A stretch of DNA of 5,033 nucleotides from Acidimicrobiia bacterium (GTDB lineage Bacteria > Actinomycetota > Acidimicrobiia > Acidimicrobiales > SZUA-35). This document shows, in pieces, positions 1-5,033 of this stretch. A program made the translations under genes and the position numbers. The number at the start of each line of letters is the position of its first letter. Position 1 is the stretch's first letter. The notes beneath the pieces are model-generated. The model was not told where the DNA came from. It searched no databases and saw only the letters and a program-made list of their open reading frames with translations. The DNA is taken from assembly GCA_029857855.1 (NCBI GenBank), contig JAOUGG010000287.1, positions 1 through 5,033 on the forward strand. The letters run 5' to 3'.

Positions 1-7
1 TGTTCGA

Positions 8-55
8 CCCCGATTCATTAACACGCGGCCCCGAAAACCCCGAAAAACCCCGAAA
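8..55. repeat. CCCCGA(AA) short repeats; G-run array on minus strand
   Basis: CCCCGA occurs four times, beginning at 8, 29, 38 and 48. The last three are CCCCGAAA followed by zero to two more A, spaced 9 and 10 bases apart, then about 20 bases back to the first. Read on the minus strand this gives four GGGG runs separated by T-rich loops of 5-6 bases and one loop of about 17 bases. Three runs are tightly spaced and the fourth is distant, so an intramolecular G-quadruplex is possible but not canonical. The array lies about 95 bases beyond the stop codon of the minus-strand regulator, so it would fall in that gene's 3' untranslated region if transcription continues. No role can be assigned from the sequence alone. 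Confidence 0.6.
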
Positions 56-93
56 TTTGCAGCACAGGCGGCACTGAGTCCCAGCTGACGCGC

Positions 94-150
94 GCAGAAC
101 GGCGGCTTGACGGCAGAACGGCGGCTTGACGGCAGAACGGCGGCTGGTCA
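94..150. repeat. 19-bp tandem repeat, about 2.7 copies
   Basis: The unit GCAGAACGGCGGCTTGACG occupies 94-112 and repeats exactly at 113-131. A third copy starting at 132 matches for its first 14 bases (to 145) and then diverges into the last bases of the regulator gene, whose stop codon is at 148-150 on the minus strand. The array therefore lies directly behind the regulator's stop codon. The unit length of 19 is not a multiple of three and the units are not self-complementary, so this is neither a coding repeat nor an obvious hairpin terminator. It looks like a minisatellite-type slippage array. Confidence 0.85.
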
Positions 151-642
151 GACGTAGTCGAGTGGGAGCGAGGTGGAATGCTTGACCGCTTCGAGGATGA
201 AGGTGGAGCGCACGTCGTAGAGCTCGACCTTGTCGATGAGCCGCTTGTAGAAGTCGTCGAACGCGGCGAGGTCGGGGACCAGCACCTTGAGCACGTAGTC
301 GACCTCGCCGCTCGTTCGGTAGGCCTCGATGATCTCGGGGATGTCGGCGACACCGTCGACGAACTTCTGCAACCAAACCTTGTTGTGCTCGTTGGTGCGG
401 ATGAAGACGAGCGCCGAGACCCCGAGATTGATCTTCGCCGGATCGACCAGAGTGACCCGCTTGGTCAGCACCCCCCGATCCTCCAGGTTCCGGATCCGCC
501 GCCAACACGGCGTGGCACTCAGCCCGACCGATTCCCCGATCTCTCGAACCGAGAGCGTTGCGTCGTCCTGGAGCAGTTGAACGATTTTCCGGTCGAGTTC
601 ATCCACGCTTCTGGTCCACTTTCGTCGCGGCTTTCGCCACAC
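148..642 (-). CDS. Lrp/AsnC-family transcriptional regulator (putative PutR-like)
   Basis: This is a 164-residue DNA-binding regulator of the Lrp/AsnC (feast/famine) family. These proteins usually act as dimers or octamers and bind a small effector, often an amino acid. Residues 14-74 form the winged helix-turn-helix: DELDRKIVQLL as the first helix, then REIGESVGLS and the recognition segment SATPCWRRIRNLEDRGV at 42-58. Residues about 76-160 are the effector-binding RAM domain, with SGEVDYVLKVLVPD at 111-124 in the usual ligand-loop position. The listed start is a GTG with no clear ribosome binding site. A second GTG at 604-606 gives a 152-residue protein starting VDELDRK, which matches the usual Lrp N-terminus and has GTGGA eight bases upstream, so it may be the true start. 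The gene is divergent from putA, which suggests that it controls proline catabolism, as PutR does in alphaproteobacteria. Family assignment is firm; the proline role is inferred from position. Confidence 0.93.
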   Translation of the reverse strand: MWRKPRRKWTRSVDELDRKIVQLLQDDATLSVREIGESVGLSATPCWRRIRNLEDRGVLTKRVTLVDPAKINLGVSALVFIRTNEHNKVWLQKFVDGVADIPEIIEAYRTSGEVDYVLKVLVPDLAAFDDFYKRLIDKVELYDVRSTFILEAVKHSTSLPLDYV

Positions 643-648
643 CGCCGA

Positions 649-678
649 CTGATTAGATCAATTATGCTCCAATACAAT
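649..678 (+). promoter_or_regulatory. Possible distal putA promoter
   Basis: TACAAT at 673-678 matches the -10 consensus TATAAT at five of six bases. A weak -35-like CTGATT (three of six matches to TTGACA) sits 18 bases upstream at 649-654 and overlaps the inverted repeat. A weak -35 overlapping an operator would suit activator-dependent transcription. Use of this promoter would give a 5' leader of roughly 185 bases before the chosen putA start. This is motif matching by eye only. Confidence 0.3.
650..660. promoter_or_regulatory. Candidate operator, inverted repeat TGATTAGATCA
   Basis: TGAT and ATCA form a perfect 4-bp inverted repeat around a 3-bp centre. It lies 8 bases upstream of the regulator's listed GTG start and overlaps the region where a putA -35 element would fall. 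Lrp-family sites are generally AT-rich and weakly palindromic, so the position and composition suit an autoregulatory/putA operator. The arms are short and a chance match is quite possible. Confidence 0.3.
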
Positions 679-843
679 AGGTCAGTAGAGCGTTCTTGCC
701 CACCCACGCGCCTCGCTCGCCGGGATTGGCACAGGCGTACGGTCCTCGACGATGGATCGGCCGAGGACGACCCGAACGCCGATTGTCGAAATCCAACGCC
801 ACGGGTCGGGACAACGTACAAGACCGATCACCCCCGACCAGTG

Positions 844-849
844 AATAAT
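844..849 (+). promoter_or_regulatory. Possible proximal putA -10 element (leaderless start)
   Basis: AATAAT lies 7 bases upstream of the ATG at 856, which is in frame with putA. If it acts as a -10 box, transcription would begin at or very near that ATG and give a leaderless message, a common arrangement in actinobacteria. No convincing -35 is visible 16-18 bases upstream. The alternative ATG at 871 has only a weak TGGA at 857-860 as a ribosome binding site, so the start choice between 856 and 871 remains open. Confidence 0.25.
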
Positions 850-870
850 CAGGAAATGGATCGCATCGCC

Positions 871-3800
871 ATGACTCATCCTCCCGCCTCCTCCGACACC
901 TCGCCCACCGACCCCGCGCACAACTCCGGCCAAGACCTCGTGGAACCGGCCGTTGCGCTGGTCGGACAGTGGCTCGAACGGGCCCGGGAGCTGGAGACGA
1001 AGCGGGAGCGATCACAGGCGGCCCAGCTCGACGGCGTGGTCTCCGACGAGGCCGGCGTGCGGTTCGCCATGCGGTTCGTCGACCGGGTCATCCGCCCCGA
1101 GGACCATCGGGTGGCGGCCGAGGAGTTGGTGGCGCTCGTCCGTGATCGCAACGGCGAGCCGCTGCCCGGCTTCCTGTCGTCGGTCGACAAGGTCCTTCTC
1201 CAGGCCGGAGCCCGCCTGGCTCCCGTCATCCCCCAGATCGTGATGCCGCTGGCAGTACGGCGGATGCGCCAGATCGTCGGCCACCTCGTCGTCGACGCCG
1301 ACCCGGCGACGATGGCCTCCCACCTGAGCTCCCGTCAGGCCGAGGGTTTCCGCCTCAACGTGAACCAGTTGGGCGAGGCCGTACTGGGCGACGGCGAGGC
1401 CCAGCGGCGGTTCGAGAAAGCCGACCGGCTGCTCGACAATCCCGACGTCCACTACGTCTCGGTCAAGACCTCGTCGATCGTGTCCCAGCTCAACTACTGG
1501 GCGTGGGACGACAGCCTGACCCGGGTCATCGAGCAGCTCCGCCCCCTGTTCCTGAAAGCGAGGGAACGGGGCACGTTCATCAACCTCGACATGGAGGAGT
1601 ACCACGACCTGGAGCTGACGGTCGCCGCGTTCCGCACCCTGCTCGACGAACCCGAGCTGGCCGACGTCGACGCCGGCATCGTGCTCCAGGCCTACCTCCC
1701 CGACTCGTTCCCCGTGCTCCAGGAGCTGGTGGCCTGGGCCGGGAACCGTGAGGGAACGATCAAGATCCGTCTGGTCAAGGGGGCCAACCTGGCCATGGAG
1801 CACGTCGAGTCGGCCATGCACGACTGGCCCCAGGCCCCGTACCACACCAAGGCCGAGGTCGACGCCAACTACAAGCGGTGCCTCGACTGGGTGCTGACCC
1901 CCGAGCGCACCCACTCGGTGCGGATCGGCCTCGCCAGCCACAACCTCTTCGACACCGCGTGGGGTTACCTGCTGGCCTCCGAGCGGGGCGTGGCCGACCG
2001 GCTCGAGCTGGAGATGCTGCAGGGCATGGCCGTTCCCCAGGCCAAGGCCGCCCGGGAGACCGCCGGCGCCCTGCTGTTGTACACGCCGGTGGTGGCGGCT
2101 TCGGAGTTCGACGTGGCCATCAGCTACCTGTTCCGCCGGCTGGAGGAGAACGCGTCGGACGCCAACTTCATCCGCCACTTGTTCACCTTGCGGCCGGGCA
2201 GTCCGGAGTTCGAGTCGGAGGCGGGCAAGTTCCGCCGGGCGGTGGCCGACCGCCACACTGTTGTCACGGGCCCCAATCGCAGCCAGAACCGGCTCACGGA
2301 GGAACCGTCGGGCGAGATCCCCGAGACGTTCGCCAACGAACCCGACACCGACCCGGCGCTGGCCGCCAACCGGCGGTGGGCGGCCGACGTCGTGCGGGTC
2401 GAGCGGTTCGAACCGGTGAAGACGCCATTGCTCACCGACTCGCCGGAGCAGCACGCGCCATCTCACGATGCGCACGCCCACGTCGACCAGGTCATGGCCA
2501 ACCTGGCCCAGGGTGCGAGCAAATGGTCGGGCCGACCGGCGGCCGAGCGCCGCGCCATCCTCCACGCCGTGGCCGACGAGTTGACCCGTCGGCGGGGCGA
2601 CCTGATCAACGCGATGATCCACGAGGCGAACAAGACGCTGGCCCAGGCCGACCCCGAGGTCTCCGAGGCCATCGACTTCGCCCGCTACTACGCCGAGCGG
2701 ATCGACGAGCTGAAACCGGCCGCCGGTCGGGACGACGGCCTGACCTTCGAGCCGTTCGGCGTGGTCACCGTGGTGCCGCCGTGGAACTTCCCGGTCGCCA
2801 TCCCCGCCGGCGGGGTGCTGGCCGCGCTGGCCGCCGGCAACACCGTCGCCTTCAAACCGGCTCCCCAGACGCCCCGCTGTGCCGAGATCGTCACCGAGTG
2901 CTGCTGGGCGGCCGGCGTGCCCGACGATGCGCTCCAGTTCATCCGGGTGCCCGACGACGGCCTCGGCCGCCACCTCATCGAGGCCTCCGACACCATCGTT
3001 CTCACCGGCGCCTACGAGACGGCCGAACTGTTCCGGTCGTGGAAGCCGAGCCTGCGGATCCTGGCCGAGACCTCGGGCAAGAACGCCATCGTCGTCACCC
3101 CTCACGCCGACCTCGACCTGGCCGTGGCCGACCTTGCCTACTCGGCCTTCGGTCACGCCGGCCAGAAGTGCTCGGCTGCCAGTCTCGGCATTCTCGTCGG
3201 CGACGTGTACCACTCGGAGCGGTTCCGACGCCAGCTGGTCGATGCCGTGACCTCGCTGACCGTCGGCCCGTCGACCGACCTTTCGACCGACATGACCCCC
3301 ACCATCGAGGCCCCGTCGGGCAAGCTGCTTCGAGGCCTGACCGTGCTCGACGACGGCGAGGAGTGGCTGATCGAACCCCGCCGCCTCGGCAGCGACTCAG
3401 ACACCGGCGCAGACGAAGGCGGAGACACCGTCACGTGGACGCCCGGCATCCGGCTCGGCGTGAAGCCCGGGTCGTGGTTCCACCAGACGGAGTGCTTCGG
3501 ACCGGTCCTCGGCCTGATGGCCGCCAAAGACCTCGACGAAGCTCTGGCCATCCAGAACGGCACCACGTTCGGTCTGACCGGCGGCATCCATTCACTCGAC
3601 CCCAACGAGATCGACGAGTGGATCGAGCGCATCGAGGTCGGCAACGCGTATGTGAACCGGAGCATCACCGGCGCCATCGTCCAGCGTCAGCCGTTCGGCG
3701 GTTGGAAACGCTCGTCGATCGGTCCGGGGGCCAAGGCGGGCGGACCGAACTACGTGGCCCAACTAGGGCGCTGGATCGTCGACGCCGATTCCTCCGAGCA

Positions 3801-4284
3801 CCCGGTGTTGGGTTCCGAGGCCTGGCTCGCCGCGGCCGTCGAGAGCGACGCCCAGTGGTGGGCCACCGAGTTCGCGTTCGAGAACGACCCGACCGGGCTG
3901 TTCTGCGAATCCAACGCCTTCCGCTACCGGCCGCTCGAGCGGGTGGCGGTTCGGGTGGAGCGGGCCGACCATCCGACGGCGGCCGCCGAGTTGGAGCGGG
4001 TGCTGTCCGCCGCCCGTCGCTGCGGGGTCGACATCGTCGTGTCCGACAGTGACACCGAGACGGCCGCCGAGTTCGCCGCCCGTCTGCCATCGCTGGCCGC
4101 CCGAGGTGTCACCCGGATCCGGCTGATCGGGTCACTCGACGACAGCCTGCGGAACGCGGCGCACGCCGCGGGGATCCACCCGGCCGACGATGCGGTCACC
4201 GCCAACGGTCGGATCGAGCTGCTGCACTACCTGCGTGAGCAGGCGGTGTCCCGCACCCTCCACCGCTACGGAAACCTGTTGTAG
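871..4284 (+). CDS. putA: Bifunctional proline dehydrogenase / L-glutamate gamma-semialdehyde dehydrogenase PutA
   Basis: This enzyme converts proline to glutamate: an FAD-dependent proline dehydrogenase makes P5C, and an NAD-dependent aldehyde dehydrogenase oxidises its open form. Residues 1-110 are a helical N-terminal part without the ribbon-helix-helix DNA-binding domain of enterobacterial PutA. The proline dehydrogenase barrel spans about 150-440, with NQLGEA (165-170), SVK (197-199), DMEE (240-243), RLVKGAN (300-306), ASHN (355-358), Y404 and RRLEEN (422-427). By comparison with E. coli PutA, the last two supply proline-binding residues. The dehydrogenase domain spans about 510-965, with PWNFP and oxyanion N639, KPA at 662-664, general base E733, catalytic C767 in GQKCS, ECFGP (874-878) and PFGG (941-944). 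A C-terminal domain follows, with ESNAFRYRP and terminal LREQ...HRYGN. All key residues seen are intact and the protein is 1137 residues, normal for long PutA. The start was taken at ATG 871; ATG 856 is an alternative. Confidence 0.96.
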   Translation: MTHPPASSDTSPTDPAHNSGQDLVEPAVALVGQWLERARELETKRERSQAAQLDGVVSDEAGVRFAMRFVDRVIRPEDHRVAAEELVALVRDRNGEPLPGFLSSVDKVLLQAGARLAPVIPQIVMPLAVRRMRQIVGHLVVDADPATMASHLSSRQAEGFRLNVNQLGEAVLGDGEAQRRFEKADRLLDNPDVHYVSVKTSSIVSQLNYWAWDDSLTRVIEQLRPLFLKARERGTFINLDMEEYHDLELTVAAFRTLLDEPELADVDAGIVLQAYLPDSFPVLQELVAWAGNREGTIKIRLVKGANLAMEHVESAMHDWPQAPYHTKAEVDANYKRCLDWVLTPERTHSVRIGLASHNLFDTAWGYLLASERGVADRLELEMLQGMAVPQAKAARETAGALLLYTPVVAASEFDVAISYLFRRLEENASDANFIRHLFTLRPGSPEFESEAGKFRRAVADRHTVVTGPNRSQNRLTEEPSGEIPETFANEPDTDPALAANRRWAADVVRVERFEPVKTPLLTDSPEQHAPSHDAHAHVDQVMANLAQGASKWSGRPAAERRAILHAVADELTRRRGDLINAMIHEANKTLAQADPEVSEAIDFARYYAERIDELKPAAGRDDGLTFEPFGVVTVVPPWNFPVAIPAGGVLAALAAGNTVAFKPAPQTPRCAEIVTECCWAAGVPDDALQFIRVPDDGLGRHLIEASDTIVLTGAYETAELFRSWKPSLRILAETSGKNAIVVTPHADLDLAVADLAYSAFGHAGQKCSAASLGILVGDVYHSERFRRQLVDAVTSLTVGPSTDLSTDMTPTIEAPSGKLLRGLTVLDDGEEWLIEPRRLGSDSDTGADEGGDTVTWTPGIRLGVKPGSWFHQTECFGPVLGLMAAKDLDEALAIQNGTTFGLTGGIHSLDPNEIDEWIERIEVGNAYVNRSITGAIVQRQPFGGWKRSSIGPGAKAGGPNYVAQLGRWIVDADSSEHPVLGSEAWLAAAVESDAQWWATEFAFENDPTGLFCESNAFRYRPLERVAVRVERADHPTAAAELERVLSAARRCGVDIVVSDSDTETAAEFAARLPSLAARGVTRIRLIGSLDDSLRNAAHAAGIHPADDAVTANGRIELLHYLREQAVSRTLHRYGNLL
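3781..4281 (+). other. C-terminal domain of PutA with conserved terminal motif
   Basis: Residues about 971-1137 of PutA lie beyond the aldehyde dehydrogenase catalytic core. ESNAFRYRP at 1013-1021 and the very C-terminal LREQ (1121-1124) and HRYGN (1131-1135) are the motifs that mark long PutA proteins. In those enzymes this domain is an inactive aldehyde-dehydrogenase-like fold, and the terminal motif helps close off the cavity through which P5C passes between the two active sites. The presence of the whole motif right up to the stop codon shows that the 3' end of putA is complete. The functional statement is from family knowledge; only the motifs are seen here. Confidence 0.7.
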
Positions 4285-4324
4285 GACGTCGACCAGGGCA
4301 GACGGAGGCTCTCGAATCGGCGAC

Positions 4325-4329
4325 TAGGG
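4325..4329 (+). promoter_or_regulatory. Ribosome binding site for the OmpA-like gene
   Basis: TAGGG lies 7 bases upstream of the ATG at 4337, a good spacing for a Shine-Dalgarno sequence. It supports 4337 as the true start of the anchored protein and argues against an independent start at TTG 4455, which lies inside the first reading frame. Confidence 0.55.
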
Positions 4330-4336
4330 TGTTGCG

Positions 4337-4543
4337 ATGGATCGCGCGGCGCCGACTCCAGTGAGGGTCGAGGTATCACCGTGGTGGCTGCTCCCCGCTC
4401 TCGCCCTCGGCGGGGTGCTTTTCGGTGCCGGATTCGCGGTAGGCCGGTTGAGCGTTGACGCGGGTCGGCGATCAACAGTGCGTCGGGCGGCGGACCAGCT
4501 CCCACCCCGCGGTCGACGACGGCGACAACGCCTTGGCCGCTGA
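4337..4543 (+). CDS. N-terminal fragment: short cytoplasmic tail and membrane anchor
   Basis: This 68-codon reading frame begins at an ATG with a good ribosome binding site, 52 bases after the putA stop on the same strand. Residues 16-36 (WWLLPALALGGVLFGAGFAVG) are one hydrophobic, glycine-rich membrane segment, preceded by a short tail with R3 and R10, which suggests an N-in, C-out signal anchor. After about residue 45 the frame turns into an arginine-rich string typical of reading out of frame, and it ends at TGA 4541-4543. The real protein almost certainly continues in the +1 frame, so these 68 residues are not a natural short protein. Confidence 0.55.
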   Translation: MDRAAPTPVRVEVSPWWLLPALALGGVLFGAGFAVGRLSVDAGRRSTVRRAADQLPPRGRRRRQRLGR

Positions 4544-4913
4544 CGACGCCCTTGCCGCCGCTAACACGTCCGGATCCGACGACGAGTCGGGAGCGGAAAG
4601 TCCGGGTGTTTCGGTCGAGGGCCTGGAGGAGGCGCTGGTCTCCTTCGATTGGCACCGGCTGACATTCGAGCGCGGTACCGATCAGCTCACCCCGGACGGG
4701 CTGGCGGCCGCGGCCGACATCGCCGCCGTGCTCGTCGCCCATCCGTTCATCGCGGTCGAGGTGGAGATCCGCACGTTCACCGAGGCGACGCCGGGTGAGA
4801 ATCAGGGACTCAGCGTCCTCCAGGCCGAGGCGGTCGTGTCGACCCTGTCGGCCAACGGGGTCGACCCGGAGCGCATGACCGCGATCGGGCTCGGCGGCTC
4901 GTTCTCGACCTGA
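4455..4913 (+). CDS. OmpA-like domain fragment
   Basis: The frame opens just after a stop at 4449-4451, with TTG 4455 as the first possible start. Genuine protein sequence probably begins near residue 19 (AVDDGDNALAADD). An acidic, alanine/serine-rich linker (about 19-55) leads to an OmpA-like fold at about 60-149: FDWHRLTFERGTDQLTPDG as first strand and turn, a helix ending LVAHP, the strand VEVEIRTFTEATPG, the helix ENQGLSVLQAEAVVSTL, then NGVDPERMTAIGLGG. OmpA-like domains usually bind the diaminopimelate of peptidoglycan through an Asp after the GHT turn and an Arg in the LSxxRA helix. Here those positions appear to be Thr/Glu and Gln, so binding may be weak or lost. The domain needs export, which only the upstream anchor would provide, so a separate gene is unlikely. 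Confidence 0.7.
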   Translation: MTRVGDQQCVGRRTSSHPAVDDGDNALAADDALAAANTSGSDDESGAESPGVSVEGLEEALVSFDWHRLTFERGTDQLTPDGLAAAADIAAVLVAHPFIAVEVEIRTFTEATPGENQGLSVLQAEAVVSTLSANGVDPERMTAIGLGGSFST

Positions 4914-5033
4914 TCGGCTACGCATATCTCGCCGACACCGATGCCGGCCACGACCGCTCCGATACGATCACCGATGCCGTGACCAAGCGGCTCGTGGCCA
5001 AGGGGCTCGATCGGGGCCGGATCGATGTCGTCG
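4904..5033 (+). CDS. Partial second OmpA-like half-repeat, cut by window edge
   Basis: From about 4904 the frame of the membrane anchor again reads as protein, LDLIGYAYLADTDAG followed by a helix ending AVTKRLVAKGLDRGRIDVV, with nearly every codon ending in G or C. The order strand-GY-turn-helix-GLDxxRI-strand copies the second half of an OmpA-like domain and resembles the preceding fragment (VEVEIRTF, then helix, then NGVDPERM). No start codon exists in this frame between a stop at about 4796 and this segment, so it depends on upstream translation. The first half of the repeat (F..GS..L and helix, about 40 residues) is absent, so either the repeat is a half-unit or a larger deletion took place at the junction. 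Confidence 0.5.

Larger units (their letters stand above)
643..870. other. Divergent regulator-putA intergenic region
   Basis: These 228 bases separate the two divergent starts and should hold the promoters of both genes. Bases 650-680 are notably AT-rich for this sequence and carry a short inverted repeat and a -10-like hexamer. Most of the remainder (about 690-840) is GC-rich and has no feature I recognise. The putA frame is open right through this region and on into the antisense of the regulator back to 178, because stop codons are rare at this base composition. That openness is not evidence that putA starts further upstream. An in-frame ATG at 664 would add 69 low-complexity residues not expected for the family. 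Confidence 0.7.
4337..5033 (+). pseudogene. Membrane-anchored OmpA-like protein gene, broken by two apparent frameshifts, 3' end outside window
   Basis: Three consecutive segments look coding but lie in alternating frames: an N-terminal membrane anchor in one frame, an OmpA-like domain in the +1 frame, and a further OmpA-like half-repeat back in the first frame. The first switch must occur between about 4452 and 4520, possibly at the C-rich stretch CCCACCCC near 4500-4507. The second must occur between about 4885 and 4911, just before an in-frame TGA at 4911-4913. A single inserted base followed by a single lost base would explain the pattern. Each segment has strong third-position G/C bias in its own frame only. 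The intact product would be a cell-envelope protein anchored by one helix with its OmpA-like part outside the membrane. It could be a decaying gene or an assembly with base errors; the sequence alone cannot decide. Confidence 0.65.

Noticed and set aside
107..131. TTGACG in each tandem repeat unit as -35 promoter elements
   Set aside because: No -10-like hexamer lies 16-19 bases downstream of either copy, and a promoter here would only transcribe antisense into the regulator.
178..870. In-frame upstream extension of putA, giving a 1368-residue reading frame from 178
   Set aside because: The extension runs antisense through the Lrp-family gene and a promoter-like region, and its residues resemble no PutA N-terminal domain. 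High GC keeps the frame open by chance.
1012..3213. Long 733-codon open frame on the minus strand inside putA
   Set aside because: It is a complement-frame shadow of a high-GC gene: composition is dominated by G, V, D, R, L, Q and H repeats, with no domain motif, and it is entirely antisense to a clearly real enzyme.
1878..4052. Long 724-codon plus-strand frame overlapping putA
   Set aside because: It is an arginine/proline/glycine-rich shifted-frame product of putA codons with no recognisable domain.
4285..4336. Rho-independent terminator after putA
   Set aside because: The short palindromes GACGTC and GTCGAC are too small and no T-run follows, so no terminator is supported in this 52-base gap.
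4532..4546. Programmed +1 frameshift at the first-frame TGA (4541-4543)
   Set aside because: The reading before the stop is already an out-of-frame arginine-rich string, so the switch must occur upstream of this stop; the context does not resemble the prfB site.
4266..4925. 219-codon minus-strand frame over the OmpA-like gene
   Set aside because: It is antisense to three fragments with clear protein-family character and shows no motif of its own; it also overlaps the end of putA.

Overview
The window is high-GC DNA whose coding regions show strong G/C preference at third codon positions, and it uses GTG and TTG as candidate starts. Protein resemblance (an actinobacterial-style fused proline utilisation enzyme and an anchored OmpA-like protein) suggests a high-GC actinobacterium, perhaps of the Acidimicrobiia/Ilumatobacter type. 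That placement is inference from general resemblance and is not proved here.

Layout. Bases 1-147 are non-coding as far as I can see and hold two short repeat clusters: four CCCCGA motifs (three of them CCCCGAAA) and a 19-bp tandem repeat that runs into the stop codon of the next gene. Minus strand 148-642 is an Lrp/AsnC-family regulator. Bases 643-870 are a divergent intergenic region with a small AT-rich island (about 650-680) holding a short inverted repeat and a possible promoter. Plus strand 871-4284 is a complete bifunctional PutA of 1137 residues: proline dehydrogenase, then L-glutamate-gamma-semialdehyde (P5C) dehydrogenase, then a C-terminal domain. From 4337 to the window edge lies a gene for a membrane-anchored OmpA-like protein whose reading frame is broken twice.

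How the genes work together. PutA oxidises proline to glutamate in two coupled steps. It lacks the N-terminal DNA-binding domain with which enterobacterial PutA represses its own gene, and a divergently transcribed Lrp-family gene sits next to it. This is the arrangement known from PutR-putA in alphaproteobacteria, so the simplest reading is a proline-responsive local activator controlling putA from the shared intergenic region. The OmpA-like gene starts 52 bases after putA on the same strand but has no obvious functional link to it.

I see no mobile element, CRISPR array, RNA gene or clearly new system. The items most worth a second look are the doubly frameshifted OmpA-like gene with its atypical peptidoglycan-binding residues, the repeats at the left edge, and the putative operator island.
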